This document shows positions 8,334 through 18,119 of a stretch of 37,221 nt of DNA, in pieces. Origin of the DNA: an uncultured Marinobacter sp. (GTDB lineage Bacteria; Pseudomonadota; Gammaproteobacteria; Pseudomonadales; Oleiphilaceae); contig CAJXOQ010000015.1 of NCBI GenBank assembly GCA_913057975.1, positions 1 through 37,221 of the forward strand, in the 5' to 3' direction. Below the pieces are notes generated by a model that was not told where the DNA came from, did not search any database, and worked only from the letters and a program-made list of their open reading frames with translations. The position numbers and the translations under genes were made by a program. Numbering within the stretch: the first letter of the stretch is position 1; every line of letters begins with the position of its first letter.

Positions 8334-9653
8334 ATGAAGTTACGCACGTTATTGGTTATGGCATTACTGATGTCTCTATTCTCTGCCGCCCATGCGGCAC
8401 CGGATTGGCATGGCAAGGGTGAGAACTGGACACCCCCGGCCCTTGAAAAATGGCACGACAAGTGGCCGGACCTGAAGGACAGACATCACCGCGGTAAACG
8501 TGAGGTCCATCTGGGGCCGAGACCATTCTGGCTGGTGGAAGACATGGATGAGGGGCGCCTGAAAGACCGGCTCCAGTCCTGTCGCGCCGACAAAATCCGT
8601 CCTACGGATTTCTCCATCGGCCATCGGGGTGCGCCGTTGCAGTTCCCGGAGCACACGCTTGAATCCTACGTCGCGGCTGCTCAGATGGGCGCAGGCATCC
8701 TGGAGTGCGACGTTGCCTTTACCAAGGATCGGGAGCTGGTTTGCCGTCACGCCCAGAATGATCTCCATACCACCACCAACATCGTGACGATTCCGGAACT
8801 GAACGCCAAGTGTACGCAGCCGTTTGTCCCGGCGGACCCGGCAAGTGGCACTGAGGCGCAGGCAGAATGCCGAACCAGCGATATCACGCTGGAAGAGTTC
8901 AAGTCACTGGAAGGCAAGATGGATGCCTTCAATCCCATGGCAACCACGCCTGAGGAATACCTGGAAGGAACAGCAGACTGGCGCACTGAGCTATACAGCA
9001 GCCGCGGCACTCTGTTGACCCATAAGGAGAGCATCGAACTCTTCAAACGCCTGGGTGTGAAGTTCACGCCGGAACTGAAAACGCCGGTGGTTGAGATGCC
9101 CTATGAGGGCGACTACAGCCAGGAAGACTACGCCCGCCAGATGATTCAGGACTACGTCGAGGCCGGTGTGAACCCGAGGGATGTCTGGCCGCAATCGTTC
9201 CTGCTGGATGATGTTCTGTTCTGGATCAATGAAACGCCGCGGTTTGGTCGACAGGCGGTGTTTCTGGATCAGGAACCGCTGACACCGGAAAATTCCTCCC
9301 TGGCGTGGATGGAAAGCCTGTCGGCGCAAGGCGTGAATATCCTGGCCCCCGCGCTGTGGAAGATGTTGACCCTGGATGGCCACCAACAGATCGTGCCGTC
9401 GGACTACGCTGAAAACGCCAGGGCGGCGGGCCTCGATATGATCGCCTGGACGGTCGAGCGTAGTGGTGCATTGGCCAATGGCGGTGGTTGGTATCACCAG
9501 ACCATTACCGACGCCATCAATAACGACGGCGACGTGTTCAACGTGATTGATGTGCTGGCCCGGGATGTTGGGGTCATTGGTGTCTTCTCGGATTGGCCCG
9601 CCACCACGACCTTCTACGCCAACTGTATGGGATATGCTGGTAGAGATCACTGA
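8334..9653 (+). CDS. Exported glycerophosphodiester phosphodiesterase family protein
   Basis: The start at 8334 is chosen because AGGGAG lies about 8 nt upstream and it begins a clear signal peptide (M-K-L-R-T then a Leu-rich core, cleavage near 'AAHA', residue 21). A GTG 33 nt upstream would add 11 polar residues in front of it. The mature 418-residue protein has the GDPD TIM-barrel core: 'GHRGAP' with H97, 'LECDVAF' with E124 and D126 (metal ligands), and H139 in 'CRHAQND'. GDPDs hydrolyse glycerophosphodiesters to glycerol-3-phosphate and an alcohol. The protein should act in the periplasm on phospholipid breakdown products. It is longer than E. coli GlpQ (about 358), with an extra N-terminal '[19 protein letters not shown]' section and an insert around residues 150-230. 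Confidence 0.88.
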   Translation: MKLRTLLVMALLMSLFSAAHAAPDWHGKGENWTPPALEKWHDKWPDLKDRHHRGKREVHLGPRPFWLVEDMDEGRLKDRLQSCRADKIRPTDFSIGHRGAPLQFPEHTLESYVAAAQMGAGILECDVAFTKDRELVCRHAQNDLHTTTNIVTIPELNAKCTQPFVPADPASGTEAQAECRTSDITLEEFKSLEGKMDAFNPMATTPEEYLEGTADWRTELYSSRGTLLTHKESIELFKRLGVKFTPELKTPVVEMPYEGDYSQEDYARQMIQDYVEAGVNPRDVWPQSFLLDDVLFWINETPRFGRQAVFLDQEPLTPENSSLAWMESLSAQGVNILAPALWKMLTLDGHQQIVPSDYAENARAAGLDMIAWTVERSGALANGGGWYHQTITDAINNDGDVFNVIDVLARDVGVIGVFSDWPATTTFYANCMGYAGRDH

Positions 9654-9660
9654 CCGTAGA

Positions 9661-9692
9661 TGCGCGCCTCAGTCATCCGTCTGAGGCGCGCA
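9661..9692 (+). terminator. Probable terminator hairpin after the phosphodiesterase gene
   Basis: A perfect 12-bp inverted repeat (TGCGCGCCTCAG / CTGAGGCGCGCA) with an 8-nt loop starts 7 nt after the stop codon. Only a short GATTTC follows, so the U-tract is weak. Termination is likely but may need a factor. Confidence 0.6.
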
Positions 9693-9848
9693 GATTTCGC
9701 ATAGTTGGCAGATCTGGCCGCAGGCCTTCCGATGTTTGCAACAGGGTTGTGCCTCGAAAAGTTGTCATCCCGACATTAACCAACATGAAATGAAGGTGAA
9801 CAGACCGTATTGTGCATTTAACCCACATCCCGCCAATTTGTAGGTAGC

Positions 9849-9924
9849 CTGAGTTCAGGTAATCGGTATGACGCTTTACCGGTTAATCCAACAGGAAATC
9901 AATCATTTCCGAACTCAGAAGGAT
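9849..9924 (+). promoter_or_regulatory. Predicted three-way-junction 5' leader ending at the ribosome binding site
   Basis: The leader of the outer-membrane protein can fold as a closed junction. The outer stem CTGAGTTC (9849-9856) pairs with GAACTCAG (9911-9918). Hairpin 1 pairs 9860-9868 with 9877-9885, nine pairs including one G-U. Hairpin 2 pairs GGAAAT (9894-9899) with ATTTCC (9905-9910) around a 5-nt loop. The Shine-Dalgarno AAGGAT (9919-9924) follows the outer stem immediately, and the ATG is at 9934. This geometry is what a translation-controlling leader would show. It matches no riboswitch class I recognise. Upstream, 9693-9848 shows no convincing promoter by eye (TTGTCA at about 9757 has a poor -10). 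Confidence 0.45.
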
Positions 9925-9933
9925 GGATGCGAT

Positions 9934-10512
9934 ATGAGCTATAAATCCGGTTTTGCCTATGTAACGGTTCTGGCCTCGGCCATGCTGGCCGCCCCGGTTG
10001 TATCAGCCCAGGACAACACCGATCGCGACAGCTCCGGTGTATATCTGAGCGGCAGTTATGGTGGCTACAAAGCCCATGGTGGCGAGTTTGATGATGAAAA
10101 CGATCTGTTCGGCGTGGGGCTGGGCTACCAGTTCAACCAGTTCTTCGCCCTGGAAGCCGAGTACATTGATTTCGGCAACTTTGGCGACGATGACGTCGAT
10201 GGCAAGTTGAAGGGTACTTCCCTTGGCCTGATCGGGCGGCTGCCTTTGACGGATACCTTTGGTGTTTATGCTAAGGCTGGCGCATTTGCTTCGTCGTTCG
10301 ATGTAGACGCGTTTGACGAAAGTGAGACCTACGATGAGGTCAATCCATTTGTCGGTGCCGGTGTTGATTTCCGGGTCACCGAACAGTTGACGGCGTTTGC
10401 GGAATACAACCGCTACAACGTTGATATCGACGAAGACGACTTCAATGGCCAGGTCACCAATGACGGGCCGGACTTCGATACCGGTCGTGTTGGTATGCGT
10501 TTCCAGTTCTAA
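9934..10512 (+). CDS. Small outer-membrane beta-barrel protein (OmpA/OmpW-like porin family)
   Basis: The product is 192 residues with a 25-residue signal peptide (MSYKSG..., cleavage after 'VVSA'). Alternating hydrophobic beta-strands follow ('GVYLSGSYGGYKAHG', 'LFGVGLGYQFNQFFALEAEY', 'KGTSLGLIGRLPL') and the C-terminus is 'GRVGMRFQF', with the terminal Phe needed for Bam-dependent insertion. That is the eight-stranded OmpA-like beta-barrel pattern without a peptidoglycan-binding domain. Loops are very acidic (runs of Asp/Glu), in keeping with a marine or halotolerant host. An in-frame ATG at 9868 would add 22 residues before the signal peptide, but it lies inside a predicted leader hairpin and lacks a good ribosome site, so 9934 (AAGGAT upstream) is preferred. 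Confidence 0.88.
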   Translation: MSYKSGFAYVTVLASAMLAAPVVSAQDNTDRDSSGVYLSGSYGGYKAHGGEFDDENDLFGVGLGYQFNQFFALEAEYIDFGNFGDDDVDGKLKGTSLGLIGRLPLTDTFGVYAKAGAFASSFDVDAFDESETYDEVNPFVGAGVDFRVTEQLTAFAEYNRYNVDIDEDDFNGQVTNDGPDFDTGRVGMRFQF

Positions 10513-10528
10513 CGTAAGTGCTTGAAAA

Positions 10529-10557
10529 CCCGGGGCGATTCTGGCCCCGGGCTTTTT
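10529..10557 (+). terminator. Intrinsic terminator between the porin and cysK (probably bidirectional)
   Basis: An 8-bp GC-only stem (CCCGGGGC / GCCCCGGG) with a 7-nt loop is followed by CTTTTT on the plus strand and preceded by GAAAA, which gives a T-run on the minus strand. It sits between convergent genes and can serve both. Confidence 0.85.
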
Positions 10558-10584
10558 ATCAGCTTCTCTGCAATACCTGCCGTA

Positions 10585-11556
10585 TTACTGAACGTTTTCC
10601 AGCTCGCCAAACCGCTCTGCGAACAGCGCTGACGACAGGTAGCGCTCGGCGGAATCCGGCAGAACCACCACGATATTCTTGCCCTTGAATTCCGGCAGCT
10701 TTCCGATTCTGACCGCAGCCACAACCGCTGCACCACAGGAAATACCACAGAGGATGCCTTCCTCTTGCATCAGCCGGTGCGCCATGTCCATGGCGTCCTG
10801 ATTGCTGACTTTTTCCACCAGGTCCACCAGGTCCATGTCCAGATTGCCCGGAATGAAGCCGGCGCCAATGCCCTGGATCTTGTGGGGTGCTGGTGTTTGG
10901 TCCTGACCGCCGCGGGCCTGAGTGATGATTGGCGAGTCTTCCGGCTCCACGGCAACGGTGGTGATGGCCTTGCCTTTGGTATTGCGGATGTAACGGGTTA
11001 CGCCGGTCAGGGTGCCGCCGGTACCAACCCCGGAAACGAAGATGTCGATGGCACCGTCGGTATCGTTCCAGATTTCGGGCCCGGTGGTGTCCTCGTGGAT
11101 GCGGGGGTTGGCCGGGTTCTCGAACTGCTGTGGCATGAAGCAGTTGTCCGGGTCTTCAGCAACGATCTCTTCGGCCTTGGCGATGGCGCCTTTCATGCCC
11201 TTCGCCGGCTCCGTAAGCACCAGTTCCGCCCCCATGGCCTTCAGTACTTTGCGGCGCTCCAGGCTCATGGATGAGGGCATGGTCAGTTTCAGTTTGTAGC
11301 CTCGCGCGGCGGCCACGAAAGCCAGCGCGATGCCGGTGTTACCGCTGGTGGGCTCCACAATAGTCATGCCGGGCTTGAGAGCGCCGCGTTTTTCCGCGTC
11401 CCAGATCATGGCAGAGCCGATCCGGCATTTTACGGAATAGGCCGGGTTGCGGCCTTCAATCTTGGCCCAGATGGTGGCCCCTTCGTTGACCCGATTAAGC
11501 TTGACCAGCGGGGTGTTGCCGATCGACAGCGAGTTGTCTTCGTAGATCTTAGCCAT
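10585..11556 (-). CDS. cysK: Cysteine synthase A (O-acetylserine sulfhydrylase)
   Basis: This 323-residue PLP enzyme makes cysteine from O-acetylserine and sulfide. It follows E. coli CysK almost segment by segment: '[11 protein letters not shown]', '[22 protein letters not shown]' in two parts with the PLP lysine at K43, the substrate loop '[13 protein letters not shown]', the phosphate-binding '[11 protein letters not shown]' and '[12 protein letters not shown]'. The start at 11556 follows AAAGGAGACG; an upstream in-frame Met at 11589 would add 11 polar residues with no support. The gene is monocistronic between the porin terminator and the diguanylate cyclase gene (ends 11604). Cytosolic. 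Confidence 0.96.
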   Translation of the reverse strand: MAKIYEDNSLSIGNTPLVKLNRVNEGATIWAKIEGRNPAYSVKCRIGSAMIWDAEKRGALKPGMTIVEPTSGNTGIALAFVAAARGYKLKLTMPSSMSLERRKVLKAMGAELVLTEPAKGMKGAIAKAEEIVAEDPDNCFMPQQFENPANPRIHEDTTGPEIWNDTDGAIDIFVSGVGTGGTLTGVTRYIRNTKGKAITTVAVEPEDSPIITQARGGQDQTPAPHKIQGIGAGFIPGNLDMDLVDLVEKVSNQDAMDMAHRLMQEEGILCGISCGAAVVAAVRIGKLPEFKGKNIVVVLPDSAERYLSSALFAERFGELENVQ

Positions 11557-11603
11557 GGTGTCGTCTCCTTTGCGTTTTCCCTGTCGCAAAAGGATAGCAT
11601 CAG

Positions 11604-14549
11604 CTAGCCCCGTCTGGCTGCCTGATCTTCAGTGGTGAGAGCTTCCAGGCGGTTGCGGCCGTTTTGCTTGGCGAGATACAGCGCCTTGTCTGCCAGCCGA
11701 AGGAATTCCGCCGGCACCGTGTCTTTGCCTGGCGTGCCAGTGGCCAGGCCGATGCTCACGGTAAAGCGGATCTGCTCGTCGTCGCAGCAGGTGGTTTGCC
11801 CGGCCAGGCCCTCGCGGAATCCTTCCAGGCGTGAAACCAATTCCTCACGGTCGCTGAAGCTGGTGAACATCACAAACTCCTCACCGCCGAACCGGGTAAG
11901 GCGGTCAGTGTCACGCCGAAAGTGGGTGCGCATGGTATCCGCCAGCGCCACCAGGCAACGGTCGCCCGCGTCGTGGCCATAGGTGTCGTTGATTTCCTTG
12001 AAATGGTCCGCATCCACCATCGCCACGGCAAACCCCGCTCCATGCCTCTGACACCAATGGAAGCTCTTGCTGAACTCACGGTCGAAATAGCTGCGATTGC
12101 CGATCTGTGTCAGGTCGTCAGTGACGCTGAGATGTGCAAGCCGGTCATTTGCTGCAGCCAGTTCGCGATTCAGACGATCGAGTTTGCGGTTCCAATAAAA
12201 CAGCATCCCCAGAAGCACCATGGCACCCATGGTAAGCTGGAATATCAGGGTGTAGTCGACGGTCTGTTCCAGCTTGAAGCCCGCCCATTGCTGTTCAATG
12301 GTTTTACGTTCTTCGTCCGTCAGGCTGGACACCAACTTTTGCATGATGTTGAGCAGCTCGGGCTGGTCATTCCGGGTGGCGACTCCCGGGGTCCAGTCTG
12401 CGGGAATCCGTCCGAGCACTTTCAGGTCCGCCAGGCCGAGCTCCCGCATGTTGTAGCTGGCTGTGGACAAAGTGCCAAGATACCCTGCCAGCTTCCGTTC
12501 CTGAACCATGCGCAGTCCAGTTTTTTCGCTGGGTACTTCCACCAGATTGAGGTGGGGGTTGGTTGTTCTCAGCAGTTCCAGAAAAGCGTAATCCTTCACT
12601 ACGCCGACCGGCTGGTCCGATATATCATCCAGTGTATTGATATAGGGGGCTTCCACACGCCCCAGTAGCACGCTGGGAATCTGGATATAGGGTTCTGTGA
12701 AACTCAGGTATTCCAGCAGCTCCGGTGTTTCCATGGCCATAGAAAGCAGATCGCATTGGCGCTCTTTGACGGCCTTGATGGACTCGGCCCAGCTATCTAC
12801 GGGAAGAGGAGTGAACTTGATATTGGAACGTTCGGTAAACAGGGCGAAGATGTCGGCGGAAATTCCGAGGTGTTTATTGCCCTCGCTGAGGCCCTCCAGA
12901 GGAAGCCAGTCGGGGTCCACGCAGATGGTCAGTCTTCGGTTGCGATCGGCCAGCCAAGCCTGTTCGGCGTCGGAGAACGTTAACGGGCCTGTGCCAGGCG
13001 GCCGGTTACGACGGGTAGAGGTGCCGAGCCAGCGATTCTCGATCGTGCGCATTTCCGTTTGGCTGATAGCGCCCAACGCGGCGTCCATAATGAAGGCGAG
13101 CGGCTCAAGAGCGGGACGCACACCAAAACGCAGATCTTCTCCCGGCATTTCATCAAGGGTCATTTCACCGGCAATATTCACACCGGCAATGCGAAGTTCC
13201 CTCACCCAATAGTTGCCGTTTGGCAGGGCTGCCAGGGCAACATCGACCGAGCCCTCTGCCAGGGCCTGGAACATGGCCTGCTGTGCCGTGAAAGAGAACA
13301 CATTGTCGCCCAATGCCTCACGAAGGGCCCCCTCATAGTAAATGCCTGAGCCAATAGCGACCTTTAGTCCCTGCAAGTCTGCCAGTGAGTTGAATAGCAG
13401 ATTCTTGTCCAGCGTGAAGGCGACGTTGGGAATGATGTGGTAAGGCCGGGTGAACCGAATGAACGCCTCACGCTCTTCGGTTTTCGAAATATTGGCCATG
13501 ATATCGATGTCACGATCCAGAAACCGGGGGTACAGTTCCGACCACTGTCCCGACACCGGTATGATCTGCAGCCCAGTCAGATCCGATATCCGGTTCAGGA
13601 CGTCGACGGAAAGTCCTTGCAGCGTGTCCTCACCGTGAAAGCTGAAGGGGGCATAGTCACTCATAAAGCCTATCCGTACCGGGCCGACCTCACTGATGTA
13701 GCCCTGATGGGCCTCGCTTAGGGTAAAACTCGACGATTCAGCAATGCTCGTCCCACCGTATTCCTGCCAACGGTTAAACAGTTCCTGGATGCGCTCCGCT
13801 GGAATGGCAGCCAGGCCGCTGCTGACCCTGTTAAACAGCTCGTCGTTTTCCTTCAGAACGCCAAGCCGAAAGCCTTCTTCTGACCATTCACCCAATGGTG
13901 CGGGGCCAGCAACTTCCAAAAACCGGAAACCGGCCTGGTTAGCGTAGTAGTTCAGGGGCAGTTCCGGACCGATGATGCCGTCCACCCAGCCGAAGGCCAG
14001 TGCCCGGACCAGGCCGGGAATGGAATCGTAGGTGACGAGTGACACGCCCGCCGTTTCAAGTGCGTCGCGGAAATAGGCGTCACGCACAACGCCAATACGG
14101 TAGTCATTGAGGGATTCCAGGGAATCAATGCCTTTGAGCGGGTTGGCTGGGTCATGCATCAGATGCATCTGGCGAATGTGGTATGGCTCGGTAAACTGTA
14201 TGGTTCTGGCGCGGCCGTCGTTGTATGAAATTCCTTCGATAACGTCGATGTCGCCGCGCTGGAATGCGCCGAACACTTCGGGCCAACTGCCTGCCCGAAA
14301 CTCAATGTCCAATTCTGACTGGCTAGCCACCTCCCGGACTATATCGATAGAGAAGCCGGAGGCTGTGCGGCCCGCCATGGACGTGTAAGGTTTGTTGTCG
14401 GCCACAATGCCAACGGAGATGGGTTCTTTTACAGAGGGCCAGGCAGGCATCGATAGGAAGGTGAGCGCCAGTACACCGAAAATGCTAGCAAGCAGTGTGA
14501 TCAGAGATGGCCTTTGCCAGGCAATTACAGCGCTCATCGGGTGATTCAC
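11604..14549 (-). CDS. Diguanylate cyclase with three periplasmic solute-binding-like sensor domains
   Basis: The protein has 981 residues. An N-terminal membrane segment or signal anchor (about 15-37) is followed by three consecutive SBP_bac_3-type modules: about 42-265 ('[15 protein letters not shown]'), 290-515 ('[16 protein letters not shown]') and 532-758 ('[14 protein letters not shown]'). Each also shows the family's '...FTEPY' or '...FTRPY' strand. A second TM helix (about 763-785), a short coiled linker and a GGDEF domain follow. The active site is GGEEF at 888-892, and an allosteric RxxD I-site (R-D-T-D) lies exactly five residues before it. This predicts an active, product-inhibited c-di-GMP synthase controlled by periplasmic amino-acid-like ligands. 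The gene diverges from the spermidine-synthase-like gene. Confidence 0.93.
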   Translation of the reverse strand: MNHPMSAVIAWQRPSLITLLASIFGVLALTFLSMPAWPSVKEPISVGIVADNKPYTSMAGRTASGFSIDIVREVASQSELDIEFRAGSWPEVFGAFQRGDIDVIEGISYNDGRARTIQFTEPYHIRQMHLMHDPANPLKGIDSLESLNDYRIGVVRDAYFRDALETAGVSLVTYDSIPGLVRALAFGWVDGIIGPELPLNYYANQAGFRFLEVAGPAPLGEWSEEGFRLGVLKENDELFNRVSSGLAAIPAERIQELFNRWQEYGGTSIAESSSFTLSEAHQGYISEVGPVRIGFMSDYAPFSFHGEDTLQGLSVDVLNRISDLTGLQIIPVSGQWSELYPRFLDRDIDIMANISKTEEREAFIRFTRPYHIIPNVAFTLDKNLLFNSLADLQGLKVAIGSGIYYEGALREALGDNVFSFTAQQAMFQALAEGSVDVALAALPNGNYWVRELRIAGVNIAGEMTLDEMPGEDLRFGVRPALEPLAFIMDAALGAISQTEMRTIENRWLGTSTRRNRPPGTGPLTFSDAEQAWLADRNRRLTICVDPDWLPLEGLSEGNKHLGISADIFALFTERSNIKFTPLPVDSWAESIKAVKERQCDLLSMAMETPELLEYLSFTEPYIQIPSVLLGRVEAPYINTLDDISDQPVGVVKDYAFLELLRTTNPHLNLVEVPSEKTGLRMVQERKLAGYLGTLSTASYNMRELGLADLKVLGRIPADWTPGVATRNDQPELLNIMQKLVSSLTDEERKTIEQQWAGFKLEQTVDYTLIFQLTMGAMVLLGMLFYWNRKLDRLNRELAAANDRLAHLSVTDDLTQIGNRSYFDREFSKSFHWCQRHGAGFAVAMVDADHFKEINDTYGHDAGDRCLVALADTMRTHFRRDTDRLTRFGGEEFVMFTSFSDREELVSRLEGFREGLAGQTTCCDDEQIRFTVSIGLATGTPGKDTVPAEFLRLADKALYLAKQNGRNRLEALTTEDQAARRG

Positions 14550-14648
14550 AATTCTGTGGTGATTAACTAGTGAGTGTAGTCGTTGGCGGGTTGGTTGCCC
14601 AATGACGAGGTGATTCGTGGCCTGCTATTGCTGGTGCGTGATGGTAGG

Positions 14649-15407
14649 ATGTCGCCACCTCAGTACGTTATGGGAACGACCATGGGCCTTTTGTTTGAAC
14701 AGATCGACAGCCAACCCTCATCATTGGGAGAGATCACGCTTCGCCGCCGTCGCATTCCGGCGCTGGGTGACCGGGACATCTATGAGGTGAAGCTGGGTGA
14801 AGAATTTCTCATGTCCAGCATGTTTGTGGACGCGGAAGTCGCCCTGGCGGACCTGGGCCTGAATGCCGTTGAGGGCGAACAATTAAAGGTGGTGGTCGGC
14901 GGCCTGGGGCTGGGCTACACCGCGGAAGCGGCCCTCAAACATGAGCGCGTGAGCGAGCTGCTGGTCGTGGATGCCCTCGATACGGTCATCCACTGGCACC
15001 AGCAGGAAAAGGTTCCCCTGGGTAAAGTGTTGAATGCCGACCCACGTTGTCGCTATGTGTTGGGCAGTTTCTTCGATCTGGCGGTATCGGAATCCGGTTT
15101 CGATACCGACACCCCGGGCAGGGTGTTTGACGCCATCCTGCTGGACATTGACCATTCCCCCAGAGCCCTCCTGAACGAGTCCAATGCCAGTTTCTACAAT
15201 GCTGAAAGCTTAGGCAGAATGGCGGCCCACCTGCGCCCTGGCGGCGTCTTCGCCATGTGGTCCAACGACCCGCCGGACGAGCCGTTCATGGACGTGTTGC
15301 GAACTCTGTTCACGGATGTGGAAGCGAAGGTGGTGTCGTTCTACAACCCGTTCCAGAATCGGGAGTCCACCAACACGGTGTTCCTGGCCAGAAAGCCGCT
15401 CAGTTAA
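14649..15407 (+). CDS. Spermidine-synthase-like (Rossmann methyltransferase fold) protein
   Basis: From the chosen ATG the product is 252 residues. An in-frame TTG at 14583 gives 274, and internal Met codons at 14670 and 14682 are also possible because no good ribosome site marks any of them. The core has the nucleotide-binding 'VVVGGLGLGYTAEAAL', the acidic end of beta-2 'LLVVDALD', and 'FDAILLDIDHSP'. True aminopropyltransferases carry a catalytic D-S/T-x-D-P-x-G-P loop there; this protein has D-I-D-H-S-P, so spermidine synthesis is doubtful. It is best called a spermidine-synthase-like or methyltransferase-like enzyme of unknown substrate. It converges on mgsA with stop codons overlapping by 8 bp. 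Confidence 0.75.
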   Translation: MSPPQYVMGTTMGLLFEQIDSQPSSLGEITLRRRRIPALGDRDIYEVKLGEEFLMSSMFVDAEVALADLGLNAVEGEQLKVVVGGLGLGYTAEAALKHERVSELLVVDALDTVIHWHQQEKVPLGKVLNADPRCRYVLGSFFDLAVSESGFDTDTPGRVFDAILLDIDHSPRALLNESNASFYNAESLGRMAAHLRPGGVFAMWSNDPPDEPFMDVLRTLFTDVEAKVVSFYNPFQNRESTNTVFLARKPLS

Positions 15408-15840
15408 CGGAGCGGCCGGTGTAACTCGAGAAATCCGGCCTTTGCGGTTGGTGCTGATCATCCGTCATATAGGCGGATGTCAGGATGAACTCAGCGGTGG
15501 CCCGGTTGCAGGCGACGGGAATGTTCCACAATGCAGCAATGCGTAGCAGGGCCTTGATGTCCGGGTCGTGTGGCTGGGGTTCCAGCGGGTCCCAGAAGAA
15601 CACAAGCAGGTCAATTTCCCCTTCCGCGATCTTGGCGCCAATTTGCTGGTCGCCTCCGAGCGGGCCGCTGAGCAGGCAATGGATGTCGTCCCGGCCCAGG
15701 TTTTCCTTGAGCAACCGGCCAGTGGTGCCGGAGGCGTAGAGTCGGAGGGAGGCAAAGCGTGTCTGGTTGTCGGCGACCCAGTCCACCAGTTCTCTCTTTT
15801 TGTTGTCGTGGGCGACCAGAGCGACGGATTTAACGGCCAT
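15400..15840 (-). CDS. mgsA: Methylglyoxal synthase
   Basis: The product is 146 residues. It converts dihydroxyacetone phosphate to methylglyoxal and phosphate, a bypass that relieves sugar-phosphate stress. Family hallmarks are intact: 'VALVAHDNKK' (H11), 'YASGTTGRLL' (phosphate binding), 'LSGPLGGDQQIGAKI' with catalytic D64, and 'FFWDPLEPQPHDPDIKALLR' in two parts with H91 and D94. Length and order match E. coli MgsA (152 aa). The gene is alone on the minus strand between two plus-strand genes, and its 3' end overlaps that of the spermidine-synthase-like gene. Cytosolic, homohexameric in known relatives. Confidence 0.96.
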   Translation of the reverse strand: MAVKSVALVAHDNKKRELVDWVADNQTRFASLRLYASGTTGRLLKENLGRDDIHCLLSGPLGGDQQIGAKIAEGEIDLLVFFWDPLEPQPHDPDIKALLRIAALWNIPVACNRATAEFILTSAYMTDDQHQPQRPDFSSYTGRSVN

Positions 15841-15929
15841 TTGCGGTAAAGTCTCCTTTTTGGGGTGTGTCCGGTATAGGGCTCCAGTGTTTCATATTCG
15901 TGATAAACGCGGAACAGGAAATAGGTGTT

Positions 15930-16718
15930 ATGTCGACAGATCACGCCATCAACTGGGCAGAGACGCCCGCCGCCGTGTGGCGCCGCCACCGTCAGGGACT
16001 GCGGGCCATTCGGCGGCTCGACCCGGTGGGTTGGGCCGACCTGACCGGCATCGAGCGACAGCAGACGGCCCTGGCCCGCAACACCGAGCGCTTCCTGGCC
16101 GGTGAACCCTCGAACAATACGTTGCTCTGGGGAGCCCGGGGCACCGGCAAATCATCGCTGATCAAGGCGCTGCTTAACCGGTATCGGGAGCAGGGGCTAC
16201 GGATGATCGAGGTGGACAAGGACGATCTGGTGAACCTGCCGGAGATCGTCGACGACATCGCTGAATTGCCCTGGCGGTTCGTGATCTTCTGCGACGACCT
16301 TTCCTTTGAAGTGGGCGAGTCTGGTTACAAGGCGTTGAAGAGTGTGCTGGAAGGCTCGCTGGAGCTGCCGCCTGAGAACGTCAGGGTGTACGCCACGTCT
16401 AACCGCCGGCACCTGATGCCGGAGTTCATGGACGATAACCTGAAAAGCGAGATGCGCGGCGGCGAACTCCATCCGGCGGAGGCCATCGAGGAGCAGGTAT
16501 CCCTGGCGGACCGGTTTGGGCTGCAGTTGTCGTTCTATGGTTTTCCCCAGGATGTATACCTGCAGGCCATTGATGCCCTGTTTCCCCAAGTGAGTGATCG
16601 CGAGGCGTTGCATCTTGAGGCCATTCGCTTTGCCACCAGCCGGGGTGCCCGTAACGGCCGCACGGCGCAGCAGTTCTACCGCCAGTTTGCCGGCGACCCG
16701 GATGCCTTTGGCCAGTAG
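15930..16718 (+). CDS. DUF815 family AAA-type ATPase
   Basis: The product is 262 residues from the ATG at 15930, which follows AGGAAATAGG; a longer frame from 15867 would add 21 residues without support. Walker A is 'GARGTGKS' (residues 68-75), Walker B is 'FVIFCDDLSF', sensor-like 'YATSNRRHL' follows, then a helical C-terminal lid with 'SRGARNGRTAQQF'. DUF815 proteins are conserved, cytosolic AAA-like ATPases of unknown function in proteobacteria. All nucleotide-binding residues are present. The gene converges on the DUF3422 gene with only 8 nt between stop codons and no visible terminator. Confidence 0.88.
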   Translation: MSTDHAINWAETPAAVWRRHRQGLRAIRRLDPVGWADLTGIERQQTALARNTERFLAGEPSNNTLLWGARGTGKSSLIKALLNRYREQGLRMIEVDKDDLVNLPEIVDDIAELPWRFVIFCDDLSFEVGESGYKALKSVLEGSLELPPENVRVYATSNRRHLMPEFMDDNLKSEMRGGELHPAEAIEEQVSLADRFGLQLSFYGFPQDVYLQAIDALFPQVSDREALHLEAIRFATSRGARNGRTAQQFYRQFAGDPDAFGQ

Positions 16719-16726
16719 GCAACTGG

Positions 16727-18037
16727 TTACTGCCGCCGCGCCAGCCTGATGAACCGGTGGTGAATCATCCGCACGCCGATGAACACCAGGCCCAGCACAA
16801 CCGGTATGGCAATGCCCAGAACCAGCGAGGTGTTGACGTCGAATCCGGCGTCATCGGCGGACTCCAGCGCCAGCTTCAGCAGTGCCAGCAGGTAGTAGCT
16901 GATGACCACCACGGAAAACCCTTCCACTGTGTGCTGCATCATCAACTGGATTTTTGAGCGCCGGTCCATGGAGCTCAACAACTGTTGGTTCTGGCTCTGG
17001 ATGGCCAGCTCCACCCGCGTACGGACCATGTCCGAGGCCCGGTCAACTCTGCGCGACAGGTCCTCCAGGCGCTCCTTCACCGATTCGCAGGTTTCCACCG
17101 CCGGTGTCAGCCGCCGGGTCATGAACTCGGTGATGGTGAGGTGTCCCGAAAGCTCATCCTCCCGCAGCTCTTCCAGGCGGGTCAGTACCAGCTGGTGATA
17201 GGCCCGTGTCGCTGAGAAGCGAAAGGTGGCGTGGGCGCGGAAGGCTTCGATGCGGGCTGCGATGTTGGTCAGATCCGCCAGTACCTCACGTTCATCGATG
17301 TCCTGGTTGTCCGCCAGGGACTGGGTTATCACCGCCAGTTGCTGGTCCATGTCGTTCAGCGAGGGTGTCATCTCCCGTGCCAGTGGCAGCGACAGCAATG
17401 ACATCAGGCGATAGGTTTCGATTTCCATCAGGCGTTGGGTCAGCCGGCCGAGCTGGCTGTCGGACATGTCCCGGTTGAGAACCATGAAGCGCCCAAACCC
17501 ATCGCTATGAAGTCGGAAGGTGCCCCACACCCGGGCCTTCCCTTCCCAGGGGCTGCTGCCCACCAGTCGTTCTCCCTCGAACCAGTGGCGGATTTGCGCC
17601 AGGTCGGTTTCCGGGCCGTTTGAGGCTTGCTGCAGGTCAATATGAAAGGCGGCCACAACGGTGCCGGTGAGCTTCTCGAGCCATCCCTTGGGCAGCGACG
17701 AGATGCCGGTATCCTGGAAGGGCTGATGGTCGTCCCCAATACCCAGATTGATAAACGTGTAGGAGGCAAACTCCATGTGCATTTCACGCCGGATACGCAG
17801 GGAGCCAAAGGTGGCCTCGTAGCAGCTGACGTCCTCCAGTGGTTCGGGTTGCCCCAGCATGATGTGCAGGTCTTGCCAGTGTCGGAACTGGACGGCCCGT
17901 TGCTCCGGGGTGGTTAGCAGGGCAATGTGGGTAACCTGCGCCGGGCATGGCAGCACGTGGAACGGCCGGGAATGGAGCTCGTTGTAGAGCTCTGCCCGAA
18001 GAGGGTGCAGATCCAGCTGTGTGAGCGGCGGGTTCAA
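16727..18037 (-). CDS. DUF3422 family inner-membrane protein
   Basis: This 436-residue protein carries the DUF3422 signature near its N-terminus ('ELHSRPFHVLPCPAQVTHIA', residues about 19-38). A long soluble domain follows, then a predicted coiled-coil stretch (about 280-360) and two C-terminal membrane helices (about 378-398 and 404-426). The layout places a large domain on one face of the inner membrane. Function is unknown; CorA-like architecture (long helices then two TM helices) is suggestive only. The start is TTG at 18037, backed by AAAGGA 7 nt upstream. It lies downstream of the sortase-system histidine kinase on the same strand, separated by 82 bp that contain no clear terminator. 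Confidence 0.85.
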   Translation of the reverse strand: MNPPLTQLDLHPLRAELYNELHSRPFHVLPCPAQVTHIALLTTPEQRAVQFRHWQDLHIMLGQPEPLEDVSCYEATFGSLRIRREMHMEFASYTFINLGIGDDHQPFQDTGISSLPKGWLEKLTGTVVAAFHIDLQQASNGPETDLAQIRHWFEGERLVGSSPWEGKARVWGTFRLHSDGFGRFMVLNRDMSDSQLGRLTQRLMEIETYRLMSLLSLPLAREMTPSLNDMDQQLAVITQSLADNQDIDEREVLADLTNIAARIEAFRAHATFRFSATRAYHQLVLTRLEELREDELSGHLTITEFMTRRLTPAVETCESVKERLEDLSRRVDRASDMVRTRVELAIQSQNQQLLSSMDRRSKIQLMMQHTVEGFSVVVISYYLLALLKLALESADDAGFDVNTSLVLGIAIPVVLGLVFIGVRMIHHRFIRLARRQ

Positions 18038-18119
18038 GGCTTGGTCCTTTGACGACGATTGAGGGGCCTACAACGGAACAATAAAGGCTCGCGGGTCGTT
18101 CCGAAAGACGACTTGTGGC

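Noticed and set aside
9868..9933. Upstream ATG giving the porin 22 extra N-terminal residues
   Set aside because: It would bury the signal peptide, lies inside predicted hairpin 1 of the leader and has no good Shine-Dalgarno; ATG 9934 has AAGGAT.
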